Assembly (NCBI GenBank): GCA_964034945.1
Contig: OZ035961.1
Coordinates: 75,642,188-75,706,187 of the forward strand
Source: Chrysopilus asiliformis
Lineage: Eukaryota; Arthropoda; Insecta; Diptera; Rhagionidae
Direction: 5' to 3'
DNA length: 64,000 bases
This document shows, in pieces, positions 1 to 10,000 of the stretch. The notes under the pieces are model-generated. The model made no database searches. It had not been told where the DNA came from and was given only the letters and a program-made list of their open reading frames with translations. Within the stretch, counting starts at the first letter, position 1. Each line of letters begins with the position of its first letter. A program made the position numbers and the translations under genes.

Positions 1-315
1 TTTTCGTAAAATGCAAGCCTTAGTTCGTTAATGGGCAAAAATGGACAATTAGGCGAGATACCCCCCATACGAACGAAAACGAATATCTCAAATATATCTT
101 GCGAATATCTCAAAAACGGTGCATCTTATCAAAAAAGTGCAAGAACAAAAGTCATTTAGGATATGATTCTACATAAAACTCCCACACATCAAAATCCGAT
201 TGGAATAAGTTTTAAAAAATCGTATTGGAAAGATTGACTTCAAAGTGGAATTTTCGTACAACTGCTCGAATTTTGATACGAATATCACCATACGGGTTTT
301 CAATAATTGCCAGTC
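1..315 (+). mobile_element. mini-me/HINE-like element, copy A (3' part only)
   Basis: The sequence matches the 3' half of the family seen complete at 753-1312, 25010-25568 and others. It enters from the left window edge and carries the 3' subterminal repeat CACCATACGGGT at 286-297. The terminal hairpin that follows in other copies is broken after about 312, so this copy is degenerate at its 3' end. The family architecture resembles Helentron-associated non-autonomous elements. There is no coding capacity. Confidence 0.75.
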
Positions 316-752
316 GGGTATAAAAATGTCGTATTTTATTCTTAAAATGTTGGCACAGACTCCAACATGTTATATGGGAAAGATTACTGTATATTTTAGA
401 CTGATTACACTGAATAATATAGACACATTCCTTTTAGGAAAGGGCTCAATCTTAAAATGAAAGGATTGACTACATATGGCACTATTTCCTATATAAATAC
501 TTGTATATGCGAGATAGCCTCATCTGAAATAGGATTCATTCATATAATTCGACGCCTCCGGGCAAGAGTATCGTAAGTTGAAAAATACCATTTTGCGGAA
601 AATCGATTTCAGTTATTTTTCCACATAACATTAAAAATACTTGAAAAATATCGGATTTTAAGGTTTTATTCTATAAAGTGAATTAAATTAAAGCTCCACA
701 AAAAATTTGGAGGAAAAATACCAAGTGGATATTAAATTTACTAAACGTTGTT

Positions 753-1312
753 TATACCCGTATGGTGAAACCAAAGGGTATATTAACTTTGCCTTACCGT
801 TTGTAACGCCAAGATCCCGTCATCGCACAAAAAAATGAATTACACCAGTGTGTTTAGAATGATGAAAAAAGTTGAATTTAGCATGTCCGTCCGTCCGTCC
901 GTCTGTCTGTCTGTCTGTCCGTCTGTGGCGCGGATTGCGGGCGCACGGATTGAGCTAGAGACTTGAAATTTTGCGCAGATTCGTTTTTCGTAAAATGCGA
1001 GGCTAAGTTCGTTAATGGGCAAAAATGGACCATTAGGGGGGGTACCCCCCATACGAACGAAATCGTTTTTTGTGAATATCTCAAAAATGGTGCATCTTAT
1101 CAAAAAAGTCCAAGAACAAAAGTTATTTAGGATATGATTCTACATAAAAGTCCCATACATCAAAATCCGATTGGAATAAATTTTAAAAAATCTTATTGGA
1201 AAGTTTGACTTCAAAGTGGAGTTTTGGTACAACTGTTCGAATTTTGATACGAATATCACCATACGGATCTCCAATGATTGCCAGATTGGCAATTATAGCT
1301 TTTGTTATGTTT
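753..1312 (+). mobile_element. mini-me/HINE-like element, copy B (full length)
   Basis: The element starts TATACCCGTATGGTG, whose core ACCCGTATGGTG is the reverse complement of the 3' subterminal repeat near 1258-1269 (CACCATACGGAT here, with one change). A GTCC/GTCT tetranucleotide run occupies about 885-926, directly after GCAT, as described for dipteran mini-me (GTCY)n regions. A hairpin ATTGCCA-GAT-TGGCAAT sits at 1277-1293 just before the 3' end. Short reading frames through it recur in every copy on whichever strand the repeat lies, so they are not genes. Assignment to Helentron-associated elements is inferred from subterminal repeats plus terminal hairpin. Confidence 0.85.
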
Positions 1313-1343
1313 TTAATTTCATGATAATTCTCAAATTATATGT

Positions 1344-1716
1344 CGTTGTAACTCGAGTTACAACATTTGAAATTTGGAATCGCAAACTTCAAAAACATTG
1401 TAACTACTACTTACAATGTCTAGCTATTGATAAATCTCCAAAGTAAAATGTTGTAACTCGGCTTACGATACTTGAATTTTTCAATTTTAGAATATCGTAA
1501 CCTGACTTACAACATTTGAGATTTTGGCGCAAGGTAAAAATCGTATATGAATTTTTAATTTTTCTAATTGGATTTACCGTTAGGTGTCACATGGTCGCTG
1601 TACAAAAAAATCCCTTAATCTGTCGTTCATGTGTCAAATTGACACAATGGTAAAAACTTAAACATTACGCTGCGTCAAAAAGATATTTCATGCACATTTT
1701 TTATTTGAATTGAAAT
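1344..1716 (+). mobile_element. piggyBac-like remnant, left part, with palindromic subterminal repeats
   Basis: This flank of the gypsy insertion contains related palindromes: GTTGTAACTCGAGTTACAAC near 1344-1363 (perfect), and diverged versions near 1396, 1448 and 1494. Similar half-sites recur in the right flank near 12522 and 12560. A GTGTCAAATTGACAC-centred 21-bp block at 1628-1648 occurs inverted at 12440-12460. The repeats therefore bracket one element now split by the retrotransposon. Such repeats often bind transposase, but that is inference. No TTAA-flanked termini could be placed. Confidence 0.5.
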
Positions 1717-3862
1717 TGTGCTGACACCCTTGCAAAGCGACCAGAGCATGGCTGTCAAAGACATGATCGACGCGATGCGAGGGCGGATAGGTAAGAAGAG
1801 GGTAGTATACCTAAGAAAGAAAACGGGCTAGCTCAGACCTTAGGGGTCGTGGGGTTTTCCTCTTCTTCACACTACCTGACAATAACCGGTATACTACATG
1901 AAAGCTAAACAACTACAAAAGAAAGCTACAAGAAAACTAAATCCAATAGTCCGGAGGGTGATAACAACAGACCGTGCCCTCCCCTCTTCAGGATCTAAGT
2001 CCCAAACCGTTTAATGTTGCATAGCCGTCACCGCTATGCAACCCCGTTGACTGTTACAAAAACTGTTTATTTGAACTTCTCAAATCATTGCCGAAATGCC
2101 ACAAAAACTACCCCTTTACTTGACTCTTTCCCCCCATAACGTACCTAAATTTAGGCAATCATTTCGAAAGAAAGAAAACTGCAATTATCGATCCGATTAC
2201 CTTTAATACGTTCGACATTTTCACTGAAATTACTTGATATATGAATGAAAATACTCCCAAATATAATTAATGAAACATAAGTTTAAATGCATGCTTCTAT
2301 AATTCAAAAAAATAAAGAAAATTGTTAACAAAACTTATGTTTAAATAAGCGAGAAACCTAATAATACGGCCGTCAAACAAAACTAAACCTGACCAATTAA
2401 AATCTAAACATCTAAACTATTATTTAATCACAAATTTTAGTAGAGTTTTCTAATGTCCTTAATTTTCTTCTTTTATTTATATTTTATTAAATTATTTATT
2501 TATTTTCTATGTTTGTTGTGTAGAATTGTTGATGGTCGTCCTTCTTTCGATGTATTTTTAACGATGATTGTATGAATGTAGTGAAATGAATGATGAATGT
2601 AATTTAATGCATGCATGTGTGAATGAAGAATGAATAAAATGATGTTGTCGAATTTTACACCATAAATGTTGCTGGAAAATGTTGCTAGCGCCGATGAATG
2701 TAAAAAAATGAAAATGTTGCCGAGTTGTAGGTGTTTGTTTGATGGTTGTTTGTTCGCACTATATGTTATTAGAAAATTTACTTACAGTAAGTCCCAGTTT
2801 CTTGAATGTTGGTTCTGATATGTATGTTTGAATGTTTGAATGTTTATGTGAATTATGTTTGAATGTTGTTTCTGTTATGTATGAAATATGTTTGAATGTT
2901 GATTCTGCAATGTATGAATTATGTTTGAATGTTGATTCTGCAATGTATGAATTATGTTTGAATGTTGATTCTTTGCGATGATTGAATGAATGTTGCTGGT
3001 TCTGCTATGTATGAATTATGTTGGAATGTTTGTGTGGATATGATGCTGGATGAATGGTTAGTTAATTTGAATGTTGAATGAATGTTGCTGGAACGGATGC
3101 TTGAATATGTATAAATGATGCTGGGAAGATGATATTTATGTTGATCCGAACGTTGCACATGAAACTTTTGTAAATTGAAATTGTTTTAACACAATCACTT
3201 TTTATATCGTCCATGTTTTAACATAACTTGTTTTAAAATGTATGCTCGTGTTTTATGCTATATGGATGTATGTTTTAGTGTGGCTTTCGTGATTAAGTTT
3301 TGTTTTAAAAGTAAATTTTTAACACCTTTGATGTTTATGAAATATTGGTTTTTTATTTATTAGCTTTAATTTTATGTTTTAACATTTTTCTACACATGCT
3401 TTAGGTGCACACGAATTTAAACATTAATTAAATAACTAAGCTAATTTGCACACACTTAATCCTTAAATAAATTTCAACCGCATGTAAAAATTAAAAAAAA
3501 AATGCGATACGTGTATTATAAAATCAACCGATATAAAAGTAATATCGGACCATCGGCAACTGAACCGTTTTTTTCAATTTTGGTTTCTTTTCGCCTCGGT
3601 ATATAACGAAGTTAGGAACGCTGCAATTTATATATCGTTCAATTGTTTGGCGATAGCGTTCTTTTGAACTTCGTTGTTACTAAGCGGTTGTAAAATTACT
3701 TCATTGTAATAAAAAATCATTTCGTGAAATCTCTATTAAACCTGATCTAACGAAGGCTTTGTTGAAAAAAAAAATTGGTGGAATTTGATTTTAAATAAAT
3801 TTTTCAAATTATTTCCATACAAAAATAATTAGGGAATAGGAAATATATGGCAGGTCGTTACA
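1717..3862 (-). repeat. 3' LTR of the gypsy element
   Basis: This direct repeat of 10001-12147 has short inverted TG...CA ends. At 2146 bp it is long for an insect gypsy element. It contains tandem 33-bp units (about 2845-2976, four copies, the last two nearly identical) built on TGTATGAATTATGTTTGAAT. An upstream-like plus-strand stretch near 3480-3720 is AT-rich. In-LTR reading frames are short and duplicated in both LTRs, so I treat them as non-coding. Confidence 0.93.
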
Positions 3863-4108
3863 CCATCAGCATTTTTAAGTATTTCTCAAGTCGGCGAAAA
3901 TGCTGAAAAAAAAAAAAGATGTGCCATTTATTGTTGCGCAACGTGTGGCCTCGACCACGTCCTGAGATTGTCTCATGCTACTAGAATAGCCGGGCAAAAC
4001 AAAAAAAAATAATAATAAAGTTTACGATGTAGAGTAGAAAATTGAGGTAAAAAAACAAAATTTGGAGGGTTTGAAAGCGATGTGAAAAAGAAACGCGACT
4101 TTATGATG

Positions 4109-7100
4109 TTAATGTTTCAAATCCTTTGCATGAAAATTTCCCAATTGTTTTCCTTTCATGTCCTCTAGCAGATATATGGAATTTCCCACTGCCTTTACTA
4201 CGCGGCATTTGAGGAATTTCGGTGCAAGCTTGGCGCTATATTTTTTTGTGGCGTCACTTAAACTAAAATTTCGTCGAAAAACGATTTGTCCTGGAAGGAA
4301 TTTTCTTTCTGACGATCTAAGATTATAGCGACTTTGATATTTTAGATGCGCAGCTTCAAGATTTTCCTTGACTTTTTCTCGGATTAGACGTAGTTTATCT
4401 GTGGCAGCCAGAATCTCAATGTCGCCACTGGGAAGTGAATTCAGACGTTTCAACAGGGGGTAAGCGGAGGCATGGGTTACTATGTGTTGACCGAATGTGA
4501 GGAAATACGGAGTTTGTTGAGTTGCTGTGTGAACCGAACTGCGAATGGCACATGCGATTTCTTGAATGTGTAGGTCCCATTTTCTTTGATCACTTTGAAG
4601 AAACGATCGTATTGCGGCTAAAACTGTTCGATTCACCCTTTCTGAGGCATTTGCCTGAGGGGAATAAACTGCCGTGCGTAGGTGTTTCACGTCATATTTC
4701 TTCAACAGTGATTTGAACTCGTTCGACGTAAACTGCCGACCGTTATCTGACACTAAGATTTCGGGAACGCCAAATAGAAGGAAAACGTCTTGCAGAAGAA
4801 ATCTTATTATTGCTTTCGCTGTTCCTTGCCTTAGAGGTTTCAGTAAGACAAACTTCGTAAAATGATCCAAGACTACCAAAAGTATTGTATTACCGTCGGA
4901 CGATCGCGGGTAAGGACCTAAGAGGTCGATATAAATTTTTTGCCAGGGTCGAACTGTCTCTATCAACTCACCCATTGGAGGACGAAGAACAGTATTTGGT
5001 GCTTTGGTCATTTTACAAGTTTCACAGTTTCTAACGTACTCCTTCACATCAGAGGTCATAGATGGCCAGAAGTACAATTGACGCAGTCGGTAAAGGGTTT
5101 TGTTAATACCACCATGAGAAGTTTCCGGCGTATCATGTGCGGATTTTAGCAAGTCAGAGGTTAATTCTGTTGGCACCCACAATTTCCAACATTGATCCTC
5201 CTGAATAGGATCACCAGATCTAGCTTCTCGACGTTTATAAACGAAGCCATCTGAAGTACAAACATCGGGAAGAGTTTCGTGATTCTTCTGGACTGTATCA
5301 ATTAAATTCCTATATTCTTCTGTTTGGAAATAAGGAGAAGACAAATTGATTTCCAGCCCAAAAGAAACACAAAGCTCATCCGAATGAATCCGTGATAAAA
5401 CATCCGGCACCACATTCTGACTTCCGCTTCGGTGTTCTATGCGAAACTCGAATGCTTGCAATTTTAGTGACCACCTCGCCAACCGTCCACTCAAATCTTT
5501 GAGGCTCATTAGCCAACGAAGGCTCGCGTGATCCGTTACAATTCGGAAGGGGTGACCCTCAACATAAGGCCGAAACTTTTTAACGCAATACACCGCAGCC
5601 AAACATTCCAACTCGGTAATACTATAATTGCGTTGCGCTGCGTTAAGTTTGTATGATACGTAGGAAATTGGTCGCTCATTACCGTCCTCATCTACCTGAC
5701 AAAGCACACCTCCCACACCGGTTGTGCTAGCATCACACTGAATAATGAATTCCTTGCTAAAGTCAGGATTCACTAACACAGGTGCGGTTGTCAGTTTGAT
5801 TTTCAGGGTATTGAAAGCTTCTTGTGCCGCATTAGTCCACTTAAAGCCACCTGAAGATTTCTTTAAGCATTCGGTGATCGGAGTAGCTATTGCTGCATAA
5901 TTGGGGACAAACCGACGATACCATCCCGTCATGCCCAAAAACCGGCGAACCTGTTTTTGCGATTTGGGGATGGGAAAGTCAGCGACAGCAGCCACTTTTT
6001 GGGGATCTGTTTTCAGGACTCCGTCACCTACTATGAAGCCCAGGTATCGCAATTCGCGCATGCAGAAATGGCTTTTCTTCATGTTTATCGTCAAGTTGGC
6101 CAATCGTAGACACTTGGCTACATCTTTTAGAATGCGGAGATGGAGATCGAAATTTGGCGATATTATCAGCAGGTCATCTAAATAAACAAAGACATATGGA
6201 CGTAACTCAGGTGTCATTGGTTTGAGAGCTTTGTCCATCAGCCTGCACATGCGTTGACATGCGTTGCACAAACCGAAGGCCATTACCCTATACTGGTACA
6301 ACGGTCGTCCTGGCACCGTGAATGCTGTTACTTCCCGAGATTTTTTCTCTAACGGAATTTGCCAGAAGGCGTCTTTTAGATCGATGCTTGTTATGAATCG
6401 CGTGTCTTCCAATCGACTGAGGAGTCCATCAATATGGGGCAGAGGGTAAGCATCCCCTACGGTAACACTGTTGACCTTGCGTGAGTCCAAGCAAAGGCGA
6501 ACCTTTCCTGGTTTCTTCACAAGGACCACAGGCGAATTCCAAGGTGAGGAGCTTTCCTCTATTACCCCTAACGCGAGCATGCGATCAATCTCCTCATACA
6601 TCAACCGTTGTACAGCGGGAGACACCGGGTAATGTCTTTGTTTAATAGGGGCAGCGCCACCCACATCAATAGTATGCTGCTCTAAATGTGTCTTGCCTAA
6701 GCCTAAAACGTCACATGATGGAAAACAGGAAATAATGTTTTCTAAGTCCGACTTTTCCTGTGCTGACAATTCGTGCATGTTTGGGTTCGAAAGATTGATA
6801 ATTGGAGTATCTATCATCGATTTGGTCAGTTCGTTTATTTGGAACGGAAGCAATCCGAACGCTCGCCAAAAGTCGATCCCTAAATAAACGTCCTGGCTCA
6901 ATTCAGGAATGAGGTAAAAATTTACCATTTTCTCCTCTTTTCTGAATTTAACCGGAGTTTTTATGCATCCTATAATTGGGTGCGACTTTCCATCGGCGGT
7001 TTTTACTTGTGAATGAACTTTTTGATATTTAAGACCTAATTGATTGACCAAATCGAGACAGTTTCTACCTAGGCAGCTAATATTCGCTCCCGAATCTAAA

Positions 7101-7408
7101 AGACCTTGGAATTTATGATTCAAGATCGAAATTTCGGCGTATAACCGATCATCTTCACTTGAACAAATTATAGATGAAACGATTGATTGTTGTCTCGTCT
7201 TAAGATTTTTGTACCAATCTTTCAAGCGCTTTACGGATCTAATTTTTCTAGCAGAAAGGGGCGGAGAGTCAAATATTCGTTTACGTGCTTCGTAATAAGC
7301 GACTTTTCTTTCATGCAAAGATTTAATAGGTAAGTTTTCAATATTATTTTTAAGGGTTTCTTTTTCAGGGTTTCGTTTTAAAATGTTAATGGGTTTTATG
7401 TTTTCCAA
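4109..7408 (-). CDS. pol: gypsy Pol polyprotein (protease, RT, RNase H, integrase)
   Basis: This uninterrupted 1099-codon frame covers the enzymatic half of the retrotransposon. In order it shows an aspartic protease site LLDSGANIS (around residue 105), reverse transcriptase with the YLDD box in VFVYLDDLLIIS, RNase H starting IIQCDAS, and the integrase zinc finger with HDTPETSHGG and NCETCKM. The integrase catalytic residues are D in YIDLLGP, D in SDNGRQF and E in SERVNRT. A C-terminal GPY/F-like tail follows. The listed first codon is TTG and the frame stays open into the end of gag in the -1 frame. Pol is therefore probably made as a Gag-Pol fusion by frameshifting rather than from its own start. 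All catalytic motifs are intact. Similarity to mdg3/micropia/blastopia-type insect elements is my impression only. Confidence 0.93.
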   Translation of the reverse strand: MENIKPINILKRNPEKETLKNNIENLPIKSLHERKVAYYEARKRIFDSPPLSARKIRSVKRLKDWYKNLKTRQQSIVSSIICSSEDDRLYAEISILNHKFQGLLDSGANISCLGRNCLDLVNQLGLKYQKVHSQVKTADGKSHPIIGCIKTPVKFRKEEKMVNFYLIPELSQDVYLGIDFWRAFGLLPFQINELTKSMIDTPIINLSNPNMHELSAQEKSDLENIISCFPSCDVLGLGKTHLEQHTIDVGGAAPIKQRHYPVSPAVQRLMYEEIDRMLALGVIEESSSPWNSPVVLVKKPGKVRLCLDSRKVNSVTVGDAYPLPHIDGLLSRLEDTRFITSIDLKDAFWQIPLEKKSREVTAFTVPGRPLYQYRVMAFGLCNACQRMCRLMDKALKPMTPELRPYVFVYLDDLLIISPNFDLHLRILKDVAKCLRLANLTINMKKSHFCMRELRYLGFIVGDGVLKTDPQKVAAVADFPIPKSQKQVRRFLGMTGWYRRFVPNYAAIATPITECLKKSSGGFKWTNAAQEAFNTLKIKLTTAPVLVNPDFSKEFIIQCDASTTGVGGVLCQVDEDGNERPISYVSYKLNAAQRNYSITELECLAAVYCVKKFRPYVEGHPFRIVTDHASLRWLMSLKDLSGRLARWSLKLQAFEFRIEHRSGSQNVVPDVLSRIHSDELCVSFGLEINLSSPYFQTEEYRNLIDTVQKNHETLPDVCTSDGFVYKRREARSGDPIQEDQCWKLWVPTELTSDLLKSAHDTPETSHGGINKTLYRLRQLYFWPSMTSDVKEYVRNCETCKMTKAPNTVLRPPMGELIETVRPWQKIYIDLLGPYPRSSDGNTILLVVLDHFTKFVLLKPLRQGTAKAIIRFLLQDVFLLFGVPEILVSDNGRQFTSNEFKSLLKKYDVKHLRTAVYSPQANASERVNRTVLAAIRSFLQSDQRKWDLHIQEIACAIRSSVHTATQQTPYFLTFGQHIVTHASAYPLLKRLNSLPSGDIEILAATDKLRLIREKVKENLEAAHLKYQSRYNLRSSERKFLPGQIVFRRNFSLSDATKKYSAKLAPKFLKCRVVKAVGNSIYLLEDMKGKQLGNFHAKDLKH

Positions 7409-7437
7409 TTCAGGGCTCTCAAAATGATTTCCGGAAT

Positions 7438-8982
7438 CTAATTCCGTGAGCGGGAGTTTCCGGAATTTGTCCCACTCGTTGACGAGTTTCCCGACTTAGA
7501 ACAATTCGTGCAAGTCTGTCTGTCCTCTAATTTCCGTCCACATCTAAAGCAGAAGCGCTTATTAATTGGTTCCACGCAGTCCTTAAAACCGTGACCTTGT
7601 GAATTACAATTCCAGCAAGATAGGGAGTTTCGTTCTGTTCTTTGTCGGTTAGCTGGATACGTTCTTCTGTATTCTACCGCCTCTAACAAGTGGTCTAAAT
7701 TTTTCAAGCTATTTTCGAGGTCAATTTCGTGAACTTGTCGATTAGGTTGTTGAGACATTTGCTGTGTTTTTAGATTATTTAAATGAAGCTCAGCGCGTCT
7801 ACAAATATCACGAAATTCTTTCATTGTGAAAATTCTTGAAGAGAAAATCAACATGGATATACGCGACAAGACATTTTTTCGTAGGATTTCAATCAGCGGA
7901 ATGTCGGGGATTGGGGACGTCATCCGAATGTTTAAGGCTCTTATATCGGACAAAAAGTCATCAATCGATTCTCGTGGACCTTGTTTACGATGCATTATCA
8001 TGCTGAGAATATCATGATCAGTGTCGGGACTACTGAATTGGCTTCGCATTTCTGACTTTATGGTTGACCAATCAGGAGTCGGATTGTTGCGCAAAAAATG
8101 CCAATACCACGACTCTGCACTTCCTTTTAAGAATCTATGAAACTTTTTCGCAAGGTCTACCTGAGAAACACTATCTTTTAAGCACAGTGTTTCAAGTCTG
8201 AAAATAAATTCGTCGATTGAAACACTCGTCTTTGATCCATCGAATTGGACTGTCCACTTAGAAATCGGACTACGCGAACGACAATGGTTTATGGTATTAC
8301 GAGCTGAACCATCGTTAGAAACTGGAATGTTTCGCTCAAGGACATTCTGTTGAGACACCGGAATATTTAAAGAAGGTTGAGATGACGGCCTAGATAAGTT
8401 CATCCGCGCTAAAGTTTCTTGCAAACTTCTGATGGTGTTTTGTTGAGCATTTAACAACCTCCTAAATTCATCATCGCTGTTATTTTTAGGGGGTGGAAAG
8501 TTGCGCGTATATTCGTCATACGTCGGGTCCCATGAGAGACCAGTAGAAGGTCCTGCAGCTTCATCTGGAAACGAGATCGGAGCGGTTTGTCGTATTTCTT
8601 GCGGTAAAGGAGTGATACGGGGAACAGTCGTCGGATTATCCGGTACGCCAGGTAATTGAAAGTGATTACCCGAGCTAGGCAAAGACGCTGGTCTGAAAGT
8701 CAATGGGGTCGAGGGCGGAACCGGTAGCGAAAGATTTAAATTTTCGAATTGTAGCTGTTGTCTAACTCGGTCTAACGCAAAATTTGATCGTCCACGTCCT
8801 CGAACTCGCCGTGTGTTATCTGGATGCCTAATATTATGGTTACCAGAAACAGGAATATTCAAAACATCGGCTCTATTTGGAATTTGCAAACCTGGTTCAC
8901 CTAACACTTCCATATTTCTTGCTTGCTGCCTCGTAATCATTTTCGGGATTGCCCCTTGAGGAGTTTTGGGAAAATTATCCAT
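7438..8982 (-). CDS. gag: gypsy Gag capsid/nucleocapsid protein
   Basis: I chose the ATG at 8982 (MDNFPKTPQ); the open frame extends 10 codons further without a better start. The product is 514 residues. A proline/serine/asparagine-rich N-terminal half is followed by a capsid-like region (WTVQFDGSKT through SAESWYWHFLRNN). The C-terminal half carries one canonical zinc knuckle, CWNCNSQGHGFKDC (C-X2-C-X4-H-X4-C), then a cysteine-rich CFRCGRK...CTNC segment lacking the histidine. The stop lies about 30 bases before the pol start and in a different frame. Gag would assemble the virus-like particle and bind the RNA genome. Confidence 0.9.
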   Translation of the reverse strand: MDNFPKTPQGAIPKMITRQQARNMEVLGEPGLQIPNRADVLNIPVSGNHNIRHPDNTRRVRGRGRSNFALDRVRQQLQFENLNLSLPVPPSTPLTFRPASLPSSGNHFQLPGVPDNPTTVPRITPLPQEIRQTAPISFPDEAAGPSTGLSWDPTYDEYTRNFPPPKNNSDDEFRRLLNAQQNTIRSLQETLARMNLSRPSSQPSLNIPVSQQNVLERNIPVSNDGSARNTINHCRSRSPISKWTVQFDGSKTSVSIDEFIFRLETLCLKDSVSQVDLAKKFHRFLKGSAESWYWHFLRNNPTPDWSTIKSEMRSQFSSPDTDHDILSMIMHRKQGPRESIDDFLSDIRALNIRMTSPIPDIPLIEILRKNVLSRISMLIFSSRIFTMKEFRDICRRAELHLNNLKTQQMSQQPNRQVHEIDLENSLKNLDHLLEAVEYRRTYPANRQRTERNSLSCWNCNSQGHGFKDCVEPINKRFCFRCGRKLEDRQTCTNCSKSGNSSTSGTNSGNSRSRN

Positions 8983-9979
8983 TATAAAAAGGTGATACGA
9001 AGAGAAAATCAAAGTTTGAAACCCAAAGAAAAAAATAATCGTAGATATAAATTTAATAACCCAAAACCAAATTTAAAGGAAAAAAATTAGCCAAAATAAA
9101 TAATAGAAACAAATCGAATAGAGATTTTACTAGATAAAAAAAATCTGATTTATCGGAAAGAAAATATATCAAAATCAAATCGAAACGAAAGAAACCAAAT
9201 TTGATAAACAAAATAATAACCACAATCAGAAAAGTAACGCTTGTTTCCTGATTCAAATATTTTATATATAACTTTTTGTCTTCTTCATAATTTAAAGGGG
9301 GAAATTATCCAGCAAAAAGGCAATTATAATTTTGTTACTATGCCACTTTGTTGTTCTCTTATTTCTTTACGTACATTCTATTTTGCAGCATTATTATATT
9401 CAGCATTAACGATCTGAAGAGTTCAAATAAATGTTAAGTTATGTTTTAGATTGAAATTTTAATGCGATTAACAAACGATAAATTGAGTAGGCAAAATCAG
9501 CTAAGTATACTGACTGAAATCGGTCAACTACACAATTCAAAAATTTGAAAACCACAAATGATGTTTATTCGTTATCTGAATGGGAAAGACATATCAACAT
9601 ATGTTCTTTCGGATTAGGTTGACTAGCAGGGGTCGGTTGCGGTAAACGCAAGCTGAAAAGCTCCCGATCGTCCTGACTCGTTTTCCAAAATCCTCTCCAT
9701 TCTGGTAAACATGATTTTTCTCCCAATAAACTCGAAGTGATAGTAGATCTAGCGAATAGCCTGAAATAACTATGTCTACCTCTCGCTACTGAAAAAAAAT
9801 GTCACATCGACCTTTATTACCTCCATATGGACTTTAAAATTAAGTAACAAAAAGAAAAACTGAGTAAACGGATGAAATTTTGAACTGGTTAAAATTGAAA
9901 AAAAAGGAAAAAATTTAATGATGATCGAAAAAATTTACGAGACACCGTTCAAATTATGTTGCAGTAGCAACATTTTTGT

Positions 9980-9995
9980 GCCTCGTTGGGCGCCA
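9980..9995 (-). promoter_or_regulatory. primer binding site of the gypsy element
   Basis: Reading the minus strand, TGGCGCCCAACGAGGC begins five bases after the 5' LTR end. The first 11 bases match the tRNA-Lys-type primer site used by many insect gypsy elements. It would prime minus-strand DNA synthesis. The remaining leader to the gag ATG (about 8983-9979) is AT-rich and shows no convincing frame. Confidence 0.8.
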
Positions 9996-10000
9996 TTTAT

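Noticed and set aside
885..926. CRISPR-like or regulatory array from the GTCC/GTCT run
   Set aside because: Simple tetranucleotide microsatellite of a mini-me element with no spacers; eukaryotic context.
840..1103. Frames of 68-98 codons (for example starting MIRCT.FEIF) in several places
   Set aside because: They appear in every mini-me copy on the strand set by repeat orientation and run through the GTCY microsatellite; they are by-products of the repeat.
2952..3158. 68-codon minus-strand frame, also at 11237-11443
   Set aside because: It lies inside both gypsy LTRs and is built from the 33-bp tandem repeat; no coding signature.
3863..4108. Possible env gene after pol
   Set aside because: Only about 250 bases lie between pol and the 3' LTR, with no open frame of useful length.
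4522..6887. Several plus-strand frames of 61-94 codons
   Set aside because: They are antisense shadows of the gypsy pol gene, which has all catalytic motifs on the other strand.
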